Positions 9,698-18,177 of a stretch of 64,000 nt of DNA are shown one piece after another. Source of the DNA: Methylobacterium sp. GXS13 (GTDB taxonomy: Bacteria > Pseudomonadota > Alphaproteobacteria > Rhizobiales > Beijerinckiaceae); contig NZ_LKKO01000001.1 in the NCBI RefSeq assembly GCF_001455965.1, positions 609,856 to 673,855 of the forward strand, in the 5' to 3' direction. The translations under genes and the position numbers were made by a program. Position 1 is the first letter of the stretch; every line of letters begins with the position of its first letter. Below the pieces are notes generated by a model. It was given only the letters and a program-made list of their open reading frames with translations, ran no database searches and was not told where the DNA came from.

Positions 9698-11431
9698 TCA
9701 GTGGGCTACGGCCGCAGCCGGGACGTCGATGACCATCTGCTGGAAGAACGGCACGTAGGCCTGGAGCATCACGAACATGCCGACCAAACAGGCCAGGGCG
9801 ATCGAGTGCCAGAACACGAACCGCAGGATCGTGCCTTCCTGGCCGAAATAGCCGGTGGCCGTGGAGGCGACGACGATCGACTGGGCGTCGACCATCTTGC
9901 CCATCACGCCGCCCGACGAGTTCGCCGCCGCCATCAGCACGCCGGACAGCCCGAGCTGCTCGGCGGTGATGCGCTGGAGGCCGCCGAACAGGACGTTCGA
10001 GGCCGTGTCCGACCCGGTCAAGGCCACGCCGAGCCAACCGAGCAGCGTCCCGAAGAACGGGTACAGGATGCCGGTGCCCGCGAAGGCGAGACCGAGGGTG
10101 GCGTCGACGCCCGCGTAGCGGGTGAGCACGCCCAGCGCCAGCATCGCCGCGATGGTGATCAGCGAGTAGCGCAGGGCCCAGATGGTCTCGACATAGGCCG
10201 TCACCAGCCGCACCGGCGAGAAGCGCATGATGATGCCGGAGATGATCGCGGCGATCAGCACCCCGGTGCCGGTGTAGGACATGTAGGTGAACAGGAAGAC
10301 CGCGCCCTCAGGGACCGGCTTGGCCACCACCGGCGGCACCTTCAGGATCACGTTATGCAGGCCCGGCACCTCGTATCGCCAGGTGAAGAGCGGGTTCACG
10401 ATACCCTTGAACCAGCCGGTGCCCCAGATCGCCACGATCACCGAGAGGACGATCCACGGCACCCAAGCCATCAGGATCTCGCCCTGCGAGGCGGTGCGTG
10501 CGCCGGTATGGACCGGGGGGGTGCCGGGAACGCCGGCGCCGAGCGCCACGGGGCGCTGGGCGGCGAGCGCCAGGGACGGATCGTGGCCGCGCAGGGCCGG
10601 CGAGGTCCAGATCTCCCGGGGCTGCCAGACCTTGCGGAAGAGGACGAGGGCGAGCATCGAGGCCAGCGAAGCGCCGATATCGACGATCCACGGGTTGACG
10701 TAGTTCGAGATCAGGAACTGCGCGATCGCGAAGGATCCGCCGCAGATCAGGATCGGCGGCCACACCCGGATCATGCCGCGGAAGCCGGCGAACACCCAGA
10801 TCAGCCAGAACGGCACGATCAGCGAGAACAGCGGCAGCTGCCGGCCGATCATCGCACCGAGGATCTCGGGCGGATAGCCGGTCACCGAGGCCAGCCCCTG
10901 GATCGGCGCTCCGAGCGCTCCGAAGGCCACCGGAGCGGTGTTGGCGATCAGCGACAGGCCCGAAGCGGCGAGCGGCGAGAAGCCCAGCCCGATCAGGATG
11001 GCGCCGGTAACGGCGACCGGGGTGCCGAAGCCGCCCGCGCCCTCGAAGAAGGCCCCGAACGCGAAGGCGACCAGGAGCAGCTGCAACCGCCGATCGGCGG
11101 TGATGTCGGCCACGGATTGCTGCAGGATGGCGAACCAGCCTTTCTCGACCGTCAGCCGGTAGAGGAAGATGACGTTGAGGATGATCCAGCCGATCGGGAA
11201 GAAGCCCGTGACCATTCCGAGGATCGCGGCCCGGGAGGCGAGTTCGGTCGGCATGCCGAAGCCGACGATCGCCACCAGCATGGCGAGGCCGAGGGCGATG
11301 ACGGCGGCGATGTGCGCCTTGACGCGACCGCTCGCGATCATGGCGAGGAGGGCGATGACCGGCACGGAGGCGGCCAGGGTCGAGAGCCAGGGGCTCCCGA
11401 ACGGATCATAGACCTGGTTCCAGGTTTGCAA
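9698..11431 (-). CDS. lctP: L-lactate permease (LctP family)
   Basis: Inner-membrane lactate/glycolate:proton symporter with about 14 hydrophobic helices in 577 residues. The N-terminal TWNQVYDPFGSPWLS and the FEGAGGFGTPVAVTGAIL segment are typical of LctP. The start is read as TTG at 11431: an upstream GTG in frame would place the ribosome site GGGAGGA inside the gene, while the TTG follows that site by seven bases. No lactate dehydrogenase or regulator lies beside it. It sits as a separate unit inside the otherwise conserved tsaB-to-lnt gene run, which suggests a later insertion. Confidence 0.92.
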   Translation of the reverse strand: MQTWNQVYDPFGSPWLSTLAASVPVIALLAMIASGRVKAHIAAVIALGLAMLVAIVGFGMPTELASRAAILGMVTGFFPIGWIILNVIFLYRLTVEKGWFAILQQSVADITADRRLQLLLVAFAFGAFFEGAGGFGTPVAVTGAILIGLGFSPLAASGLSLIANTAPVAFGALGAPIQGLASVTGYPPEILGAMIGRQLPLFSLIVPFWLIWVFAGFRGMIRVWPPILICGGSFAIAQFLISNYVNPWIVDIGASLASMLALVLFRKVWQPREIWTSPALRGHDPSLALAAQRPVALGAGVPGTPPVHTGARTASQGEILMAWVPWIVLSVIVAIWGTGWFKGIVNPLFTWRYEVPGLHNVILKVPPVVAKPVPEGAVFLFTYMSYTGTGVLIAAIISGIIMRFSPVRLVTAYVETIWALRYSLITIAAMLALGVLTRYAGVDATLGLAFAGTGILYPFFGTLLGWLGVALTGSDTASNVLFGGLQRITAEQLGLSGVLMAAANSSGGVMGKMVDAQSIVVASTATGYFGQEGTILRFVFWHSIALACLVGMFVMLQAYVPFFQQMVIDVPAAAVAH

Positions 11432-11505
11432 CGGTCGTCCTCCCACGATCCCGACTTCACGGGTTTCGGCCTAGCTAGCAGAGGGACAGCGCCCGCTCAA
11501 CAGAC

Positions 11506-11522
11506 ATGAATCATGTATTCAT
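11506..11522. promoter_or_regulatory. Inverted repeat upstream of lctP, possible operator
   Basis: ATGAAT and ATTCAT are separated by five bases, 75-91 bases upstream of the lctP start codon. The short AT-rich palindrome stands out in GC-rich surroundings and could bind a dimeric regulator. No promoter hexamers are convincing and no regulator gene lies next to it. Confidence 0.35.
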
Positions 11523-11706
11523 GGGGTGTTTTACCGGGACATCCCCCTGGATGGACCGATCCGTCCAGGCTGTCATCGCGCGCTCAGACAAGCAACCCAG
11601 TGGACCGCCTCGTCCGGGGACCGCGCGCTGCCCGCGGTTGCTTCGTTGCGCCTACGATGACGCGACGTCTGTGGCGCGCTGGCCGCATCCGGCCATCCAC
11701 AAAACC

Positions 11707-12576
11707 TCACACCGTCGCGATCCCGGAACCGCCCAAATCGACCCCGGGCGAGGCCGAACGGGTGCCGGCGGCGGGCGGGGCCGCACCGCGGCCGGTGGCG
11801 AGGCCCTGCAGGGCGGCCCGCACCTCGGCCTCGGCAGCGGCCGTCGCGACCTTCCGGTCGGTCGACGCTTCGAAAACGATCGGCTTGCCCCAGACCACTT
11901 GGACGTCGATCGGGCCACCATTCACGAAGGCGGAGAGGTGCGGCGCCAACTCCATGTCGCCGTACCACGCGATCTCGGAGCGCTCGGAGCGCACCACCGG
12001 CAGGCCATTGCGCCGGGGATAGGCGATCGCCAGCGGCTGAAGGCGGACGCGCCCCTGTCCAGCCTCGGCCTGCAGGGCGGCGCGCGCGGCGCCTACCAGC
12101 GCGGAGCGGAACGGCAGGAGCCGGTTGCCGTCACCGGTGGTCCCTTCCGCGAACAGCACCACCAGCTCGCCCCCGGCCAAGCGGTGGCCCATCGCGGCGC
12201 TGACCGTGGCGGTGGCACCCCGGCGCTGCCGGTCGATGTAGATCGTGCGCTGCAGGGCCGCCAACGCGCTGATCACCGGCCATCCGGCGATCTCCGACTT
12301 CGCCACGAAGGACAGGGGGCGCAGCGACCCGATCACCACGATGTCGAGCCACGATACGTGGTTGGCCAGCACCAGGGCCGCCTCTCCGAAGTCCGGCGGC
12401 GTGCCGGATTGCATCACCCGGATGGAGAACAGCCAGAGGAAGGTGCGGTGGAACAGAATCGGCGCCACGGTCGAGCGGCGGCCGAAGACCCGCAGGGCGA
12501 CCCAGTGGGGCGGGGCCAGCACCAGGAAGGCGAGGACCAGGGCCGCGGCCCGCCAAAGGACGCCGAAGCGGCTCAC
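11707..12576 (-). CDS. plsC: Lysophospholipid acyltransferase, PlsC type
   Basis: Transfers an acyl chain to 1-acyl-glycerol-3-phosphate or a related lyso-lipid at the inner membrane. The 289-residue protein has an N-terminal hydrophobic segment, the catalytic HX4D motif in NHVSWLD at about residue 92, and the substrate motif FAEGTTGDG at about 166. Related OlsA proteins of ornithine-lipid synthesis share these motifs, so the acceptor is not certain. It starts at a GTG four bases after rimI, which indicates an operon with tsaB and rimI. Confidence 0.85.
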   Translation of the reverse strand: MSRFGVLWRAAALVLAFLVLAPPHWVALRVFGRRSTVAPILFHRTFLWLFSIRVMQSGTPPDFGEAALVLANHVSWLDIVVIGSLRPLSFVAKSEIAGWPVISALAALQRTIYIDRQRRGATATVSAAMGHRLAGGELVVLFAEGTTGDGNRLLPFRSALVGAARAALQAEAGQGRVRLQPLAIAYPRRNGLPVVRSERSEIAWYGDMELAPHLSAFVNGGPIDVQVVWGKPIVFEASTDRKVATAAAEAEVRAALQGLATGRGAAPPAAGTRSASPGVDLGGSGIATV

Positions 12577-12580
12577 GCCG

Positions 12581-13096
12581 TTACAGGTCGGCGCTCATGG
12601 TCAGCGCGGTCGCCCGGCTACCGTCGGCCTTGAGATAGTAGCCGGTGCGCTCGCCGACCTTTCGGAAGCCGTTGCGGGCATAGAGCTTGAGCGCAGGGGC
12701 GTTGCCCTCGTCGACCTCCAGATGGACCCGGGCGATCCCGGAATGCGCCAGGCTCGACAGGTGCTCGCGCAGCAGCCGACGGCTATGGCCGCCGCCGCGC
12801 AGCGCCGGGGACAGCACGACGGTCAGGATCTCGGCCTCGTCGGCGGCACGGCGCGACAGGACGAAGCCCTGGAGCGTCCCGGTCCGCCATAGGGCATGCG
12901 CCTGTGTCGAGCGTTCGCACAGCATGCGCTCGAATTCGTGGGCCTCCCAGGGCCGTGCGAACGCGGTGGCGTGCAGCCGAGCCAGAGCCGGCGCCTGCGC
13001 GGCGTCGGCAAGCGGCGTGACATAGGGCTCCGGCGTGAGGGCATCCCACCAGGCAGCCCACCAGTCGAGAGGCCAGAACGGAAGGGGACGCGTCAT
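12581..13096 (-). CDS. rimI: RimI-type N-alpha-acetyltransferase
   Basis: GNAT-family enzyme of the kind that acetylates the N-terminal Ala of ribosomal protein S18. The 171-residue protein has the acetyl-CoA loop around RGGGHSRRLLREHL at about residues 100-113 and the C-terminal ALKLYARNGFRKVGERTGYY segment typical of RimI. The ATG overlaps the tsaB stop (ATGA), and tsaB-rimI adjacency is a classic pairing. Apart from the symbol, a wider substrate range is possible. Confidence 0.88.
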   Translation of the reverse strand: MTRPLPFWPLDWWAAWWDALTPEPYVTPLADAAQAPALARLHATAFARPWEAHEFERMLCERSTQAHALWRTGTLQGFVLSRRAADEAEILTVVLSPALRGGGHSRRLLREHLSSLAHSGIARVHLEVDEGNAPALKLYARNGFRKVGERTGYYLKADGSRATALTMSADL

Positions 13097-13767
13097 TGCC
13101 GCGCGATCCTGGCATGGTCCTGGGGCCGCGCATCGGGCCCGCGGAGGTAGAGCGGCCGGGGCAGGGCCTGGGCCGGATCGGCCACGAGACCGAGCGATGC
13201 TACGGCCGTGATCTCAGGCGCACCGAGGCCGGCGACGCGGGCGCTCACACCGCGCGCGACCAGGGCGGCGGCCTCCTGCGCGGCCCCCGAGCCGATCAGC
13301 ACAACAGGCCCGGATCCCAGCCGTTCCGCAGCGGTTTCGACCGGGAGATGGGCCGGGGCGAGACCGTCGCTCGGGCCGAGCGCCTGGACGTAGACCGCAC
13401 CATGCCGGGCATCGACCGCCGCGGCGATCACGCTTTCGCCGGACTCAGCCAGCAAGGGCGCCAGCAGTGCCGAAAGGGTGCCGACACCGACCACAGGCTT
13501 GCCGGTGGCGAGCCCGATGGCGCGGGCTGCCGAGAGGCCGACCCGAAGGCCGGTATAGCTGCCGGGACCGACCGTGACGGCGATCCGGTCGATCGCCTCG
13601 AAGCCGCCCTCGATCCGGGCGATCACCCGTTCGATCAGCGGCAGCAGCGCCTCGGCGTGGCCCCGCACCATGGGCAGCGACTCGGCCGCGAGCGGCGCGT
13701 CGGCATCGTCTGCGGCGACGCAGGCGGCGCAGACGTCCAGCGCTGTGTCGATGGCAAGGATACGCAC
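13093..13767 (-). CDS. tsaB: tRNA threonylcarbamoyladenosine biosynthesis protein TsaB
   Basis: Non-catalytic ASKHA-fold partner of TsaD in t6A37 synthesis. The N-terminal VRILAIDTALDVCAACV and the GPGSYTGLRVGLSAARAIG loop at about residues 67-85 are diagnostic. The start is read as GTG at 13767, with GGGAG five bases upstream, because the protein then opens on the first beta strand; the longer upstream extension is not conserved-looking. 224 residues is normal. Overlaps rimI by four bases. Confidence 0.92.
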   Translation of the reverse strand: MRILAIDTALDVCAACVAADDADAPLAAESLPMVRGHAEALLPLIERVIARIEGGFEAIDRIAVTVGPGSYTGLRVGLSAARAIGLATGKPVVGVGTLSALLAPLLAESGESVIAAAVDARHGAVYVQALGPSDGLAPAHLPVETAAERLGSGPVVLIGSGAAQEAAALVARGVSARVAGLGAPEITAVASLGLVADPAQALPRPLYLRGPDARPQDHARIARQ

Positions 13768-13939
13768 GCCCACTCCCGCATGCCGGTCCGGACCGGCGAC
13801 CGCTCCCATTCTGCCCCGAAGGACATGAAGACCCTAGCGTTAGAACAAAACCGCCGCCCCGTCAGCGCAGGGCTGCGGCGGAAACCGTGTTGTCGGTGAA
13901 GTGTTGCCGGCTTGCGCCGGTCGGCAGGCCTAAGTGCCC

Positions 13940-14361
13940 TCAGGCCGCCCGGACGACCGTGAGGAACGCGCGGACCTCCGCGTTCAGCTGCTCGGATTCC
14001 CGGGAAAGTTCGGAGGCCGAGGCCAGCACGAGATGGGCCACCGCACCGGTCGCCTCGGAGGCCTTCACCACCCGGACGATGTTGTGCGTCACCTCGCCGG
14101 TGCCGTGCGCTGCCTGCGCCACGTTACGGACGATCTCCTGGGCGGCGGCGCCATGCTCGTCGACCGCAGCGGCGATGCCGGTTGCCGCGCCGTTGATCTG
14201 ACGGATCAACCTGTCGATCGTGGTGATCGCCGAGGCTGCCTGGCCGGTCGAACCCTGGACCCGGCCGGTCGTGCGGCGATCTCGTCGGTGACCCTGGCGG
14301 TCTGCTCGGCCAGTTCCATCACCTCGGCCGCCACCGCCGCGCAGCCGCGTCCCTCAGGCAT
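13940..14361 (-). pseudogene. Frameshifted C-terminal remnant of a methyl-accepting chemotaxis protein
   Basis: Two reading frames join into one chemoreceptor signalling domain. The upstream part (from an ATG at 14361) reads GRGCAAVAAEVMELAEQTARVTDEIAA, a degraded form of the hairpin-tip motif GRGFAVVAxEVKxLAxQTAxAT. After RPAG the match jumps one frame to QGSTGQAASAITTIDRLIRQING and continues to a stop at 13940. The frameshift lies near 14265-14275. A TAG codon directly precedes the first Met in frame, and no sensor, membrane or HAMP part exists. The remnant sits between nfu and tsaB and probably makes no functional receptor. Confidence 0.8.
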
Positions 14362-14414
14362 CTAGTCGCAGTCGAAACCCGCGTCGAAGGGCCCAGGGTC
14401 GAGCGGGTCTCTTG

Positions 14415-14450
14415 AAAACAAAGCGCCGGCGGTCTTGAGACCGCCGGCGC
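14415..14450 (-). terminator. Terminator of the nfu gene
   Basis: A perfect 12-bp stem (14423-14434 with 14439-14450) closes a four-base loop. On the minus strand it is followed by TTTGTTTTC. It lies 36 bases after the nfu stop codon, so nfu is likely transcribed as its own unit. Confidence 0.9.
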
Positions 14451-14485
14451 CCTTCAGATCGGTGTCCAGTGGACAGCGCGAGCAC

Positions 14486-15052
14486 TTAGACCGCCTGAAC
14501 CTCACGGATCTCCGGCAGGAAGTGCCGGAAAAGGTTCTGTACGCCGTGCCGCAGGGTGGCGGTGGAGGAGGGGCAGCCCGAGCAGGCGCCCTTCATCTCG
14601 AGATAGACCACACCCTCCTTATAGCCGCGGAAGGTGATGTCACCGCCATCGCCGGCCACAGCAGGACGGACCCGGGTCTCGAGCAGATCTTTAATGGTCA
14701 CGACGGTGTCGTGATCGGCTTCGTCGTAGAACTCGTCCTCACCGTCCTGGTCATCGAGGCCGCCTTCCGCCATCACCGGGGCGCCGGACTGGAAATGCTC
14801 CATGATCGCGCCGAGCACGGCGGGCTTCACCTGCGCCCATTCCGAGCCGTCCTCCGCCTTGGTGACGGAGACGAAATCGTGGCCGAAATAGACGCCGGCG
14901 ACACCTGGGACAGCGAACAACGCGGAGGCGAGGGGGGAGCGGTTGGCCGTCTCGGCATCCCGCGCCTCGAAGGTGGCTTCGGGCAGGACGACGCGGCCGG
15001 GAAGGAACTTGAGGGTCGCCGGGTTCGGCGTGGCTTCGGTCTGGATGAACAT
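14486..15052 (-). CDS. nfu: NifU-like Fe-S scaffold/carrier protein (Nfu)
   Basis: Carries assembled Fe-S clusters to target enzymes. The 188-residue protein has the Nfu N-terminal domain (MFIQTEATPNPATLKFLPG) and the C-terminal NifU domain with the cluster-binding CSGC at about residues 156-159, plus the GDGGDI motif before it. The start at 15052 matches the conserved family N-terminus. Nfu beside tsaB-rimI is a recurring alphaproteobacterial arrangement; the remnant chemoreceptor now separates them. Likely client in this window: MiaB. Confidence 0.93.
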   Translation of the reverse strand: MFIQTEATPNPATLKFLPGRVVLPEATFEARDAETANRSPLASALFAVPGVAGVYFGHDFVSVTKAEDGSEWAQVKPAVLGAIMEHFQSGAPVMAEGGLDDQDGEDEFYDEADHDTVVTIKDLLETRVRPAVAGDGGDITFRGYKEGVVYLEMKGACSGCPSSTATLRHGVQNLFRHFLPEIREVQAV

Positions 15053-15248
15053 GATCGGCGAACTCCGCTGCGCCGGTTCAAGGCCGGCCGGGACAGGCAC
15101 CGTAGGGTGCTCTCTCCCATGTGGACCGGCGGGTGGATTTTCTCAACTGGGCCCGGGCGCCTGGAAGGTGGACATTCGCGCTACGCCCCTTCAGGACGAG
15201 CGAAACGGGAAGCTGACGGAGCCGGCGGTGGATGTAACCGGGGATGGG

Positions 15249-15689
15249 ATGCTCGCTAAGGAGTTGCTGAACGATCTGCGGGCGGCACAGGCCAAGCTGG
15301 AGGCCGCGCGCGAGGACGCGGCGTCGCTCAAGGTGTTGCTCGCCCTGCGCACGCACCAGCATGACCTGGCCTGGCAGGACGTGCAGCGCTTGACGGCCGA
15401 GCTGGAGGCAACCCGCGCCCGGGCGGTCGCCCTGGAAGTGGAACTGGCCGAGGCGCGGACCAACGCCGCCTCCGCGGACGCCGCCGCCGAGGCCGACGAG
15501 CGCACCGAGGCGGTCCGGACCGTGCGCGGTGCCGTGCTCGACAGCATCGGCAGCCGCGCCCTCGACCGGCGCCGGTTCCAGGAGATCATCGCCCAGGCCG
15601 GGCGCGAGGCGCCGACCGGCGGTCCCGGTGCAGCCCGGCACGCGGTGTTGCTGACCGAGGCGCGGCGGGTTCTGGGCATCCCCGGATAG
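15249..15689 (+). CDS. Alanine-rich coiled-coil hypothetical protein
   Basis: I do not recognise the family. The 146-residue product is an almost continuous heptad-compatible helix from about residue 3 to 95 (LLNDLRAAQAKLEAAREDAA and similar), then a more compact basic C-terminus with RRFQEIIAQAG and LLTEARRVLGIPG. No signal peptide or membrane segment. The start is uncertain: the ATG at 15249 follows a GGGGATGGG stretch, but GTG codons at 15228 and 15168 are in frame. Divergent from nfu. Confidence 0.6.
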   Translation: MLAKELLNDLRAAQAKLEAAREDAASLKVLLALRTHQHDLAWQDVQRLTAELEATRARAVALEVELAEARTNAASADAAAEADERTEAVRTVRGAVLDSIGSRALDRRRFQEIIAQAGREAPTGGPGAARHAVLLTEARRVLGIPG

Positions 15690-15788
15690 GGCGGAGATCC
15701 GACCGCGTCCGCGACGGCCGGCAGGGTTAACCGCGCTTTAACCCTCCGCTCGCATCGTCGATCCCAGGACGGACAGGAGATCGAACGC

Positions 15789-16217
15789 ATGCAGATCAGC
15801 GAGCAGCACGTGCGCGAATGCGCCTATTACATCTGGGAGAAGGCAGGCCGGATTCACGGTCATGCCGTCGCTCATTGGATGCGCGCCGAAGCCGAGCTGC
15901 GCGCCGGCGTGGTGCTGGCCGACGGCCAGACCGTCGAGGCCAAGCCGGCCGCCGTGAAAGCTGCCCCGAAGGTTTCGGCGTCGAAGTCTGCGCCTGCCAA
16001 GACTGCCACCACGAAGACTGCCACCACGAAGACTGTCGCGGCCAAGACCGCGTCCCCCAAGGCCCCGGTTAAGGCCGCTGCCCCCAAGACCGTGACGCCC
16101 AAGGTCGCGCTGGCCAAGCCGGTCGCCGCGAAGACCGCCAAGGCCTCGAAGGCGGCGGTCACCGCCGGCCTCGCCGCCAAGGCCAAGCCGGCCCGCGCCC
16201 CGGCGTCGATGCACTGA
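15789..16217 (+). CDS. DUF2934 protein with histone-H1-like Lys/Ala tail
   Basis: The first 40 residues (HVRECAYYIWEKAGRIHGHA and AHWMRAEAEL) match the short DUF2934 module of Rhizobiales proteins. The remaining approximately 100 residues are a Lys/Ala/Pro/Thr tail built from degenerate AKTA, TTKTA and APK units, strongly basic and free of aromatic residues, resembling eukaryotic histone H1 tails or bacterial AlgP-like proteins. This suggests nucleic-acid binding, which is inferred, not shown. CAGGAGA lies eight bases before the ATG. A strong terminator follows. Confidence 0.8.
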   Translation: MQISEQHVRECAYYIWEKAGRIHGHAVAHWMRAEAELRAGVVLADGQTVEAKPAAVKAAPKVSASKSAPAKTATTKTATTKTVAAKTASPKAPVKAAAPKTVTPKVALAKPVAAKTAKASKAAVTAGLAAKAKPARAPASMH

Positions 16218-16254
16218 GGCGAAGGCGCCTCCCGGCGCCATCACACCGCCGTTT

Positions 16255-16295
16255 CAGGAGCCCGCCCCTTCACCGAGGGGCGGGCTCCTGCCGTT
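16255..16295 (+). terminator. Terminator after the DUF2934 gene
   Basis: Perfect 14-bp arms (16255-16268 and 16277-16290) around an eight-base loop, followed by CCGTTTGT. The stem is very strong although the T tract is short. Confidence 0.75.
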
Positions 16296-16384
16296 TGTAC
16301 TCCTTACGGCAAGCCGGAACAGGCCGCTCCGGCCATCGTTGTTCGGCCGGATGCGTACGCCGTGCGCCACAACAGGGGCCGATA

Positions 16385-17050
16385 ATGCGCGCCGTGATCT
16401 TCGACATCGACGGGACGCTGCTCGACAGCGTCGATCTGCATGCCCGTGCCTGGGTCGAAGCCTTCGCGCATTTCGGCGTCGAGACCGACGAAGCCGAGGT
16501 CCGCAGCCAGATCGGCAAGGGCGGCGACGAGCTGATGCCGGTGTTCTTGCCGAAAGAGCGCATCGCGCGCGAGGGCACGGAGATCGAGACGTTCCGCTCC
16601 GACCTGTTCAAGGCGAAGTACCTGCCCGAGGTCCGGTCGTTCCCGGCGGTGCGCCCCCTGTTCGAGCGGATTCGCAAGGCCGGGCTGACGATCGCACTGG
16701 CCTCCTCGGGCAAGGGCCCCGAGGTCGAGCGCTATCAGGACATCCTGGGCATCGCCGATCTTGTCGACGTCGTCACCAGCTCGGACGACGCGGAGCGGTC
16801 CAAGCCGCATCCCGATATCTTCGAAGCCGCAGTGCGGAAGCTCGACGGTCTCGGCAAGGACGAGATGATCGTGATCGGCGACACGCCTTATGACGCCGAA
16901 GCAGCTTCGAAGGCTGGTTTGCGCACCATCGGCGTCCTCTGCGGTGGCTTTCCGGAGGCTGATCTATCGGCTGCGGGCTGCATCGCGATCTACCGCAATC
17001 CGCAGGATCTGCTGGACGGATTCGAGCGATCACCGCTGGCCATCGGCTGA
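16385..17050 (+). CDS. HAD-family phosphatase (PGMB/Gph-like)
   Basis: Soluble hydrolase of 221 residues. Motif I is FDIDGTLLDS (catalytic Asp at about 6 and 8), motif II the LASSGKG region at about 107, motif III the Lys near HPDIFE, and motif IV GDTPYDAEAA at about 172. The helical cap between motifs I and II makes it subclass I. Beta-phosphoglucomutase and phosphoglycolate phosphatase relatives share this layout, so the substrate is open. The ATG at 16385 is chosen because the conserved strand begins right there. Confidence 0.85.
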   Translation: MRAVIFDIDGTLLDSVDLHARAWVEAFAHFGVETDEAEVRSQIGKGGDELMPVFLPKERIAREGTEIETFRSDLFKAKYLPEVRSFPAVRPLFERIRKAGLTIALASSGKGPEVERYQDILGIADLVDVVTSSDDAERSKPHPDIFEAAVRKLDGLGKDEMIVIGDTPYDAEAASKAGLRTIGVLCGGFPEADLSAAGCIAIYRNPQDLLDGFERSPLAIG

Positions 17051-17240
17051 CGAAGCGTAAAAGCAAGCTCTTTCCGCAACCAAACTTGAATCCTCCACGG
17101 TTTCCCGCGGGCTGTGTTGCAGCGCGGTGACGGAGCCCGATGCCGGCTACGTAAAAACGCGAATGGGGCTGGCGCGGTGCGGCGGGAAGGCGTAGCCACC
17201 CGCCCGCCATCTGGAACGTCTCAAAGCACGAGCGCCGCGC

Positions 17241-17447
17241 ATGCCCCAGACTCACCAGGCCAGCCTCACACCGCGCTTTGTGCCGGCGGCCAAGCCCCTT
17301 CCGGAACAGATCGCCGAGGCGATCGAATGTCGGTCGACCCCGCTCAGCCATCTGTTGCGGCTGATGGCTGCCTTGAATGCGGAGGGCGGCAACGAGGCGC
17401 TCCGTCACCAGCTGCGCGCCCGGATCGGAGCCCCGCTCGACTCCTGA
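17241..17447 (+). CDS. Small hypothetical protein
   Basis: A 68-residue ORF with GC-rich codon use like its neighbours, containing KPLPEQIAEAIECR and HLLRLMAALNAEGGNEALR, which would form two short helices. No signal peptide, no membrane segment, no clear ribosome site (CACGAGCGCC precedes the ATG). I do not recognise it. It may be a genuine small protein but nothing besides codon use and its helical pattern supports it. Confidence 0.4.
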   Translation: MPQTHQASLTPRFVPAAKPLPEQIAEAIECRSTPLSHLLRLMAALNAEGGNEALRHQLRARIGAPLDS

Positions 17448-17468
17448 TTCAGGACAAGCGGCGGCGCA

Positions 17469-17753
17469 TCAGCGCCGCCGATGCCGGCGATGCTTGCGCG
17501 TCGGCGGCTGCGCGGTCGCCTGGGTCGTCCGTGCCATACAGGCGAAATAGATCTGTCGTCCGATATCCTCGAGTTCCAGCCCCTTCGGATTGGGGGCCGA
17601 GAACACCTTCGCGCGGGCCTCGACGCGGCAGGCAGCATCCTCCGGGCTGCGGATCGGCGGCTCGGCCCGGGCCGGCACATGGCCGAGCAAGACGGTGATC
17701 AGGGCAACCGACAGGAATGCGGACGCCCGCGTCCAGGCCTGGATACTCAACAT
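17469..17753 (-). CDS. Small exported hypothetical protein
   Basis: A 94-residue product with a signal peptide (MLSIQAWTRASAFLSVALIT and a likely cut after VPARA), a short mature part with two cysteines (DAACRVEAR and IYFACMART) that could form a disulfide, and a basic RKHRRHRRR tail. The start at 17753 gives the clean signal peptide. Family unknown. The Cys-containing pattern is seen in several small Methylobacterium periplasmic proteins, but I cannot name one. Confidence 0.6.
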   Translation of the reverse strand: MLSIQAWTRASAFLSVALITVLLGHVPARAEPPIRSPEDAACRVEARAKVFSAPNPKGLELEDIGRQIYFACMARTTQATAQPPTRKHRRHRRR

Positions 17754-17895
17754 ACCGGAGCGTATTCCTCGTGGGACCGAGCCGCCGAGATAGAGCGGAT
17801 TGCCCTGCCGTGAAGCTTCGTCAGACTGCTGGATTCGGCTGAAAGTCAGCCCCCGATTCATGGAAGCGCGCCGAAGGCGATCGGCGGTCAGCCTC

Positions 17896-18177
17896 TTACG
17901 GTACGACCCAGAGGCAGTGGCCGGCCCCCGCCACGGTCAGGCACTCGTAGGGTGCCCCGCCGATCAGCGCCCGCTGCTCCACGGTGCCGATATCGGCCTT
18001 CGGGATCTGCCGGCATCCGGCCTCCGGTACCGCGCGGTCAGGCCCGGTCGCGGCGTCGATCCGGCGCGTGGCGATCAGCGTGTCACAGGCGGTCACGGTG
18101 GTGCGATCCTGTGCCGAAGCATGACCTTCACTCACCAGAACGAACGGTAGCGCCGCCAACAGGATTCGAGACCGCAT
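17896..18177 (-). CDS. Small exported hypothetical protein
   Basis: A 93-residue product whose first 22 residues form a signal peptide ending ASA. The mature part has four cysteines (TACDTLIA, EAGCRQIP, YECLTVAG, GHCLWVVP), suggesting two disulfides in the periplasm. The ATG at 18177 has GAGGAAG seven bases upstream, a good ribosome site that decides the start. Same strand as the preceding small exported protein but a different family as far as can be seen. Confidence 0.65.
   Translation of the reverse strand: MRSRILLAALPFVLVSEGHASAQDRTTVTACDTLIATRRIDAATGPDRAVPEAGCRQIPKADIGTVEQRALIGGAPYECLTVAGAGHCLWVVP

Noticed and set aside
16000..16060. Tandem repeat (AAGACTGCCACCACG units) as a separate repeat element
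   Set aside because: The two or three units are in frame inside the Lys/Ala tail and are explained by the protein repeat.
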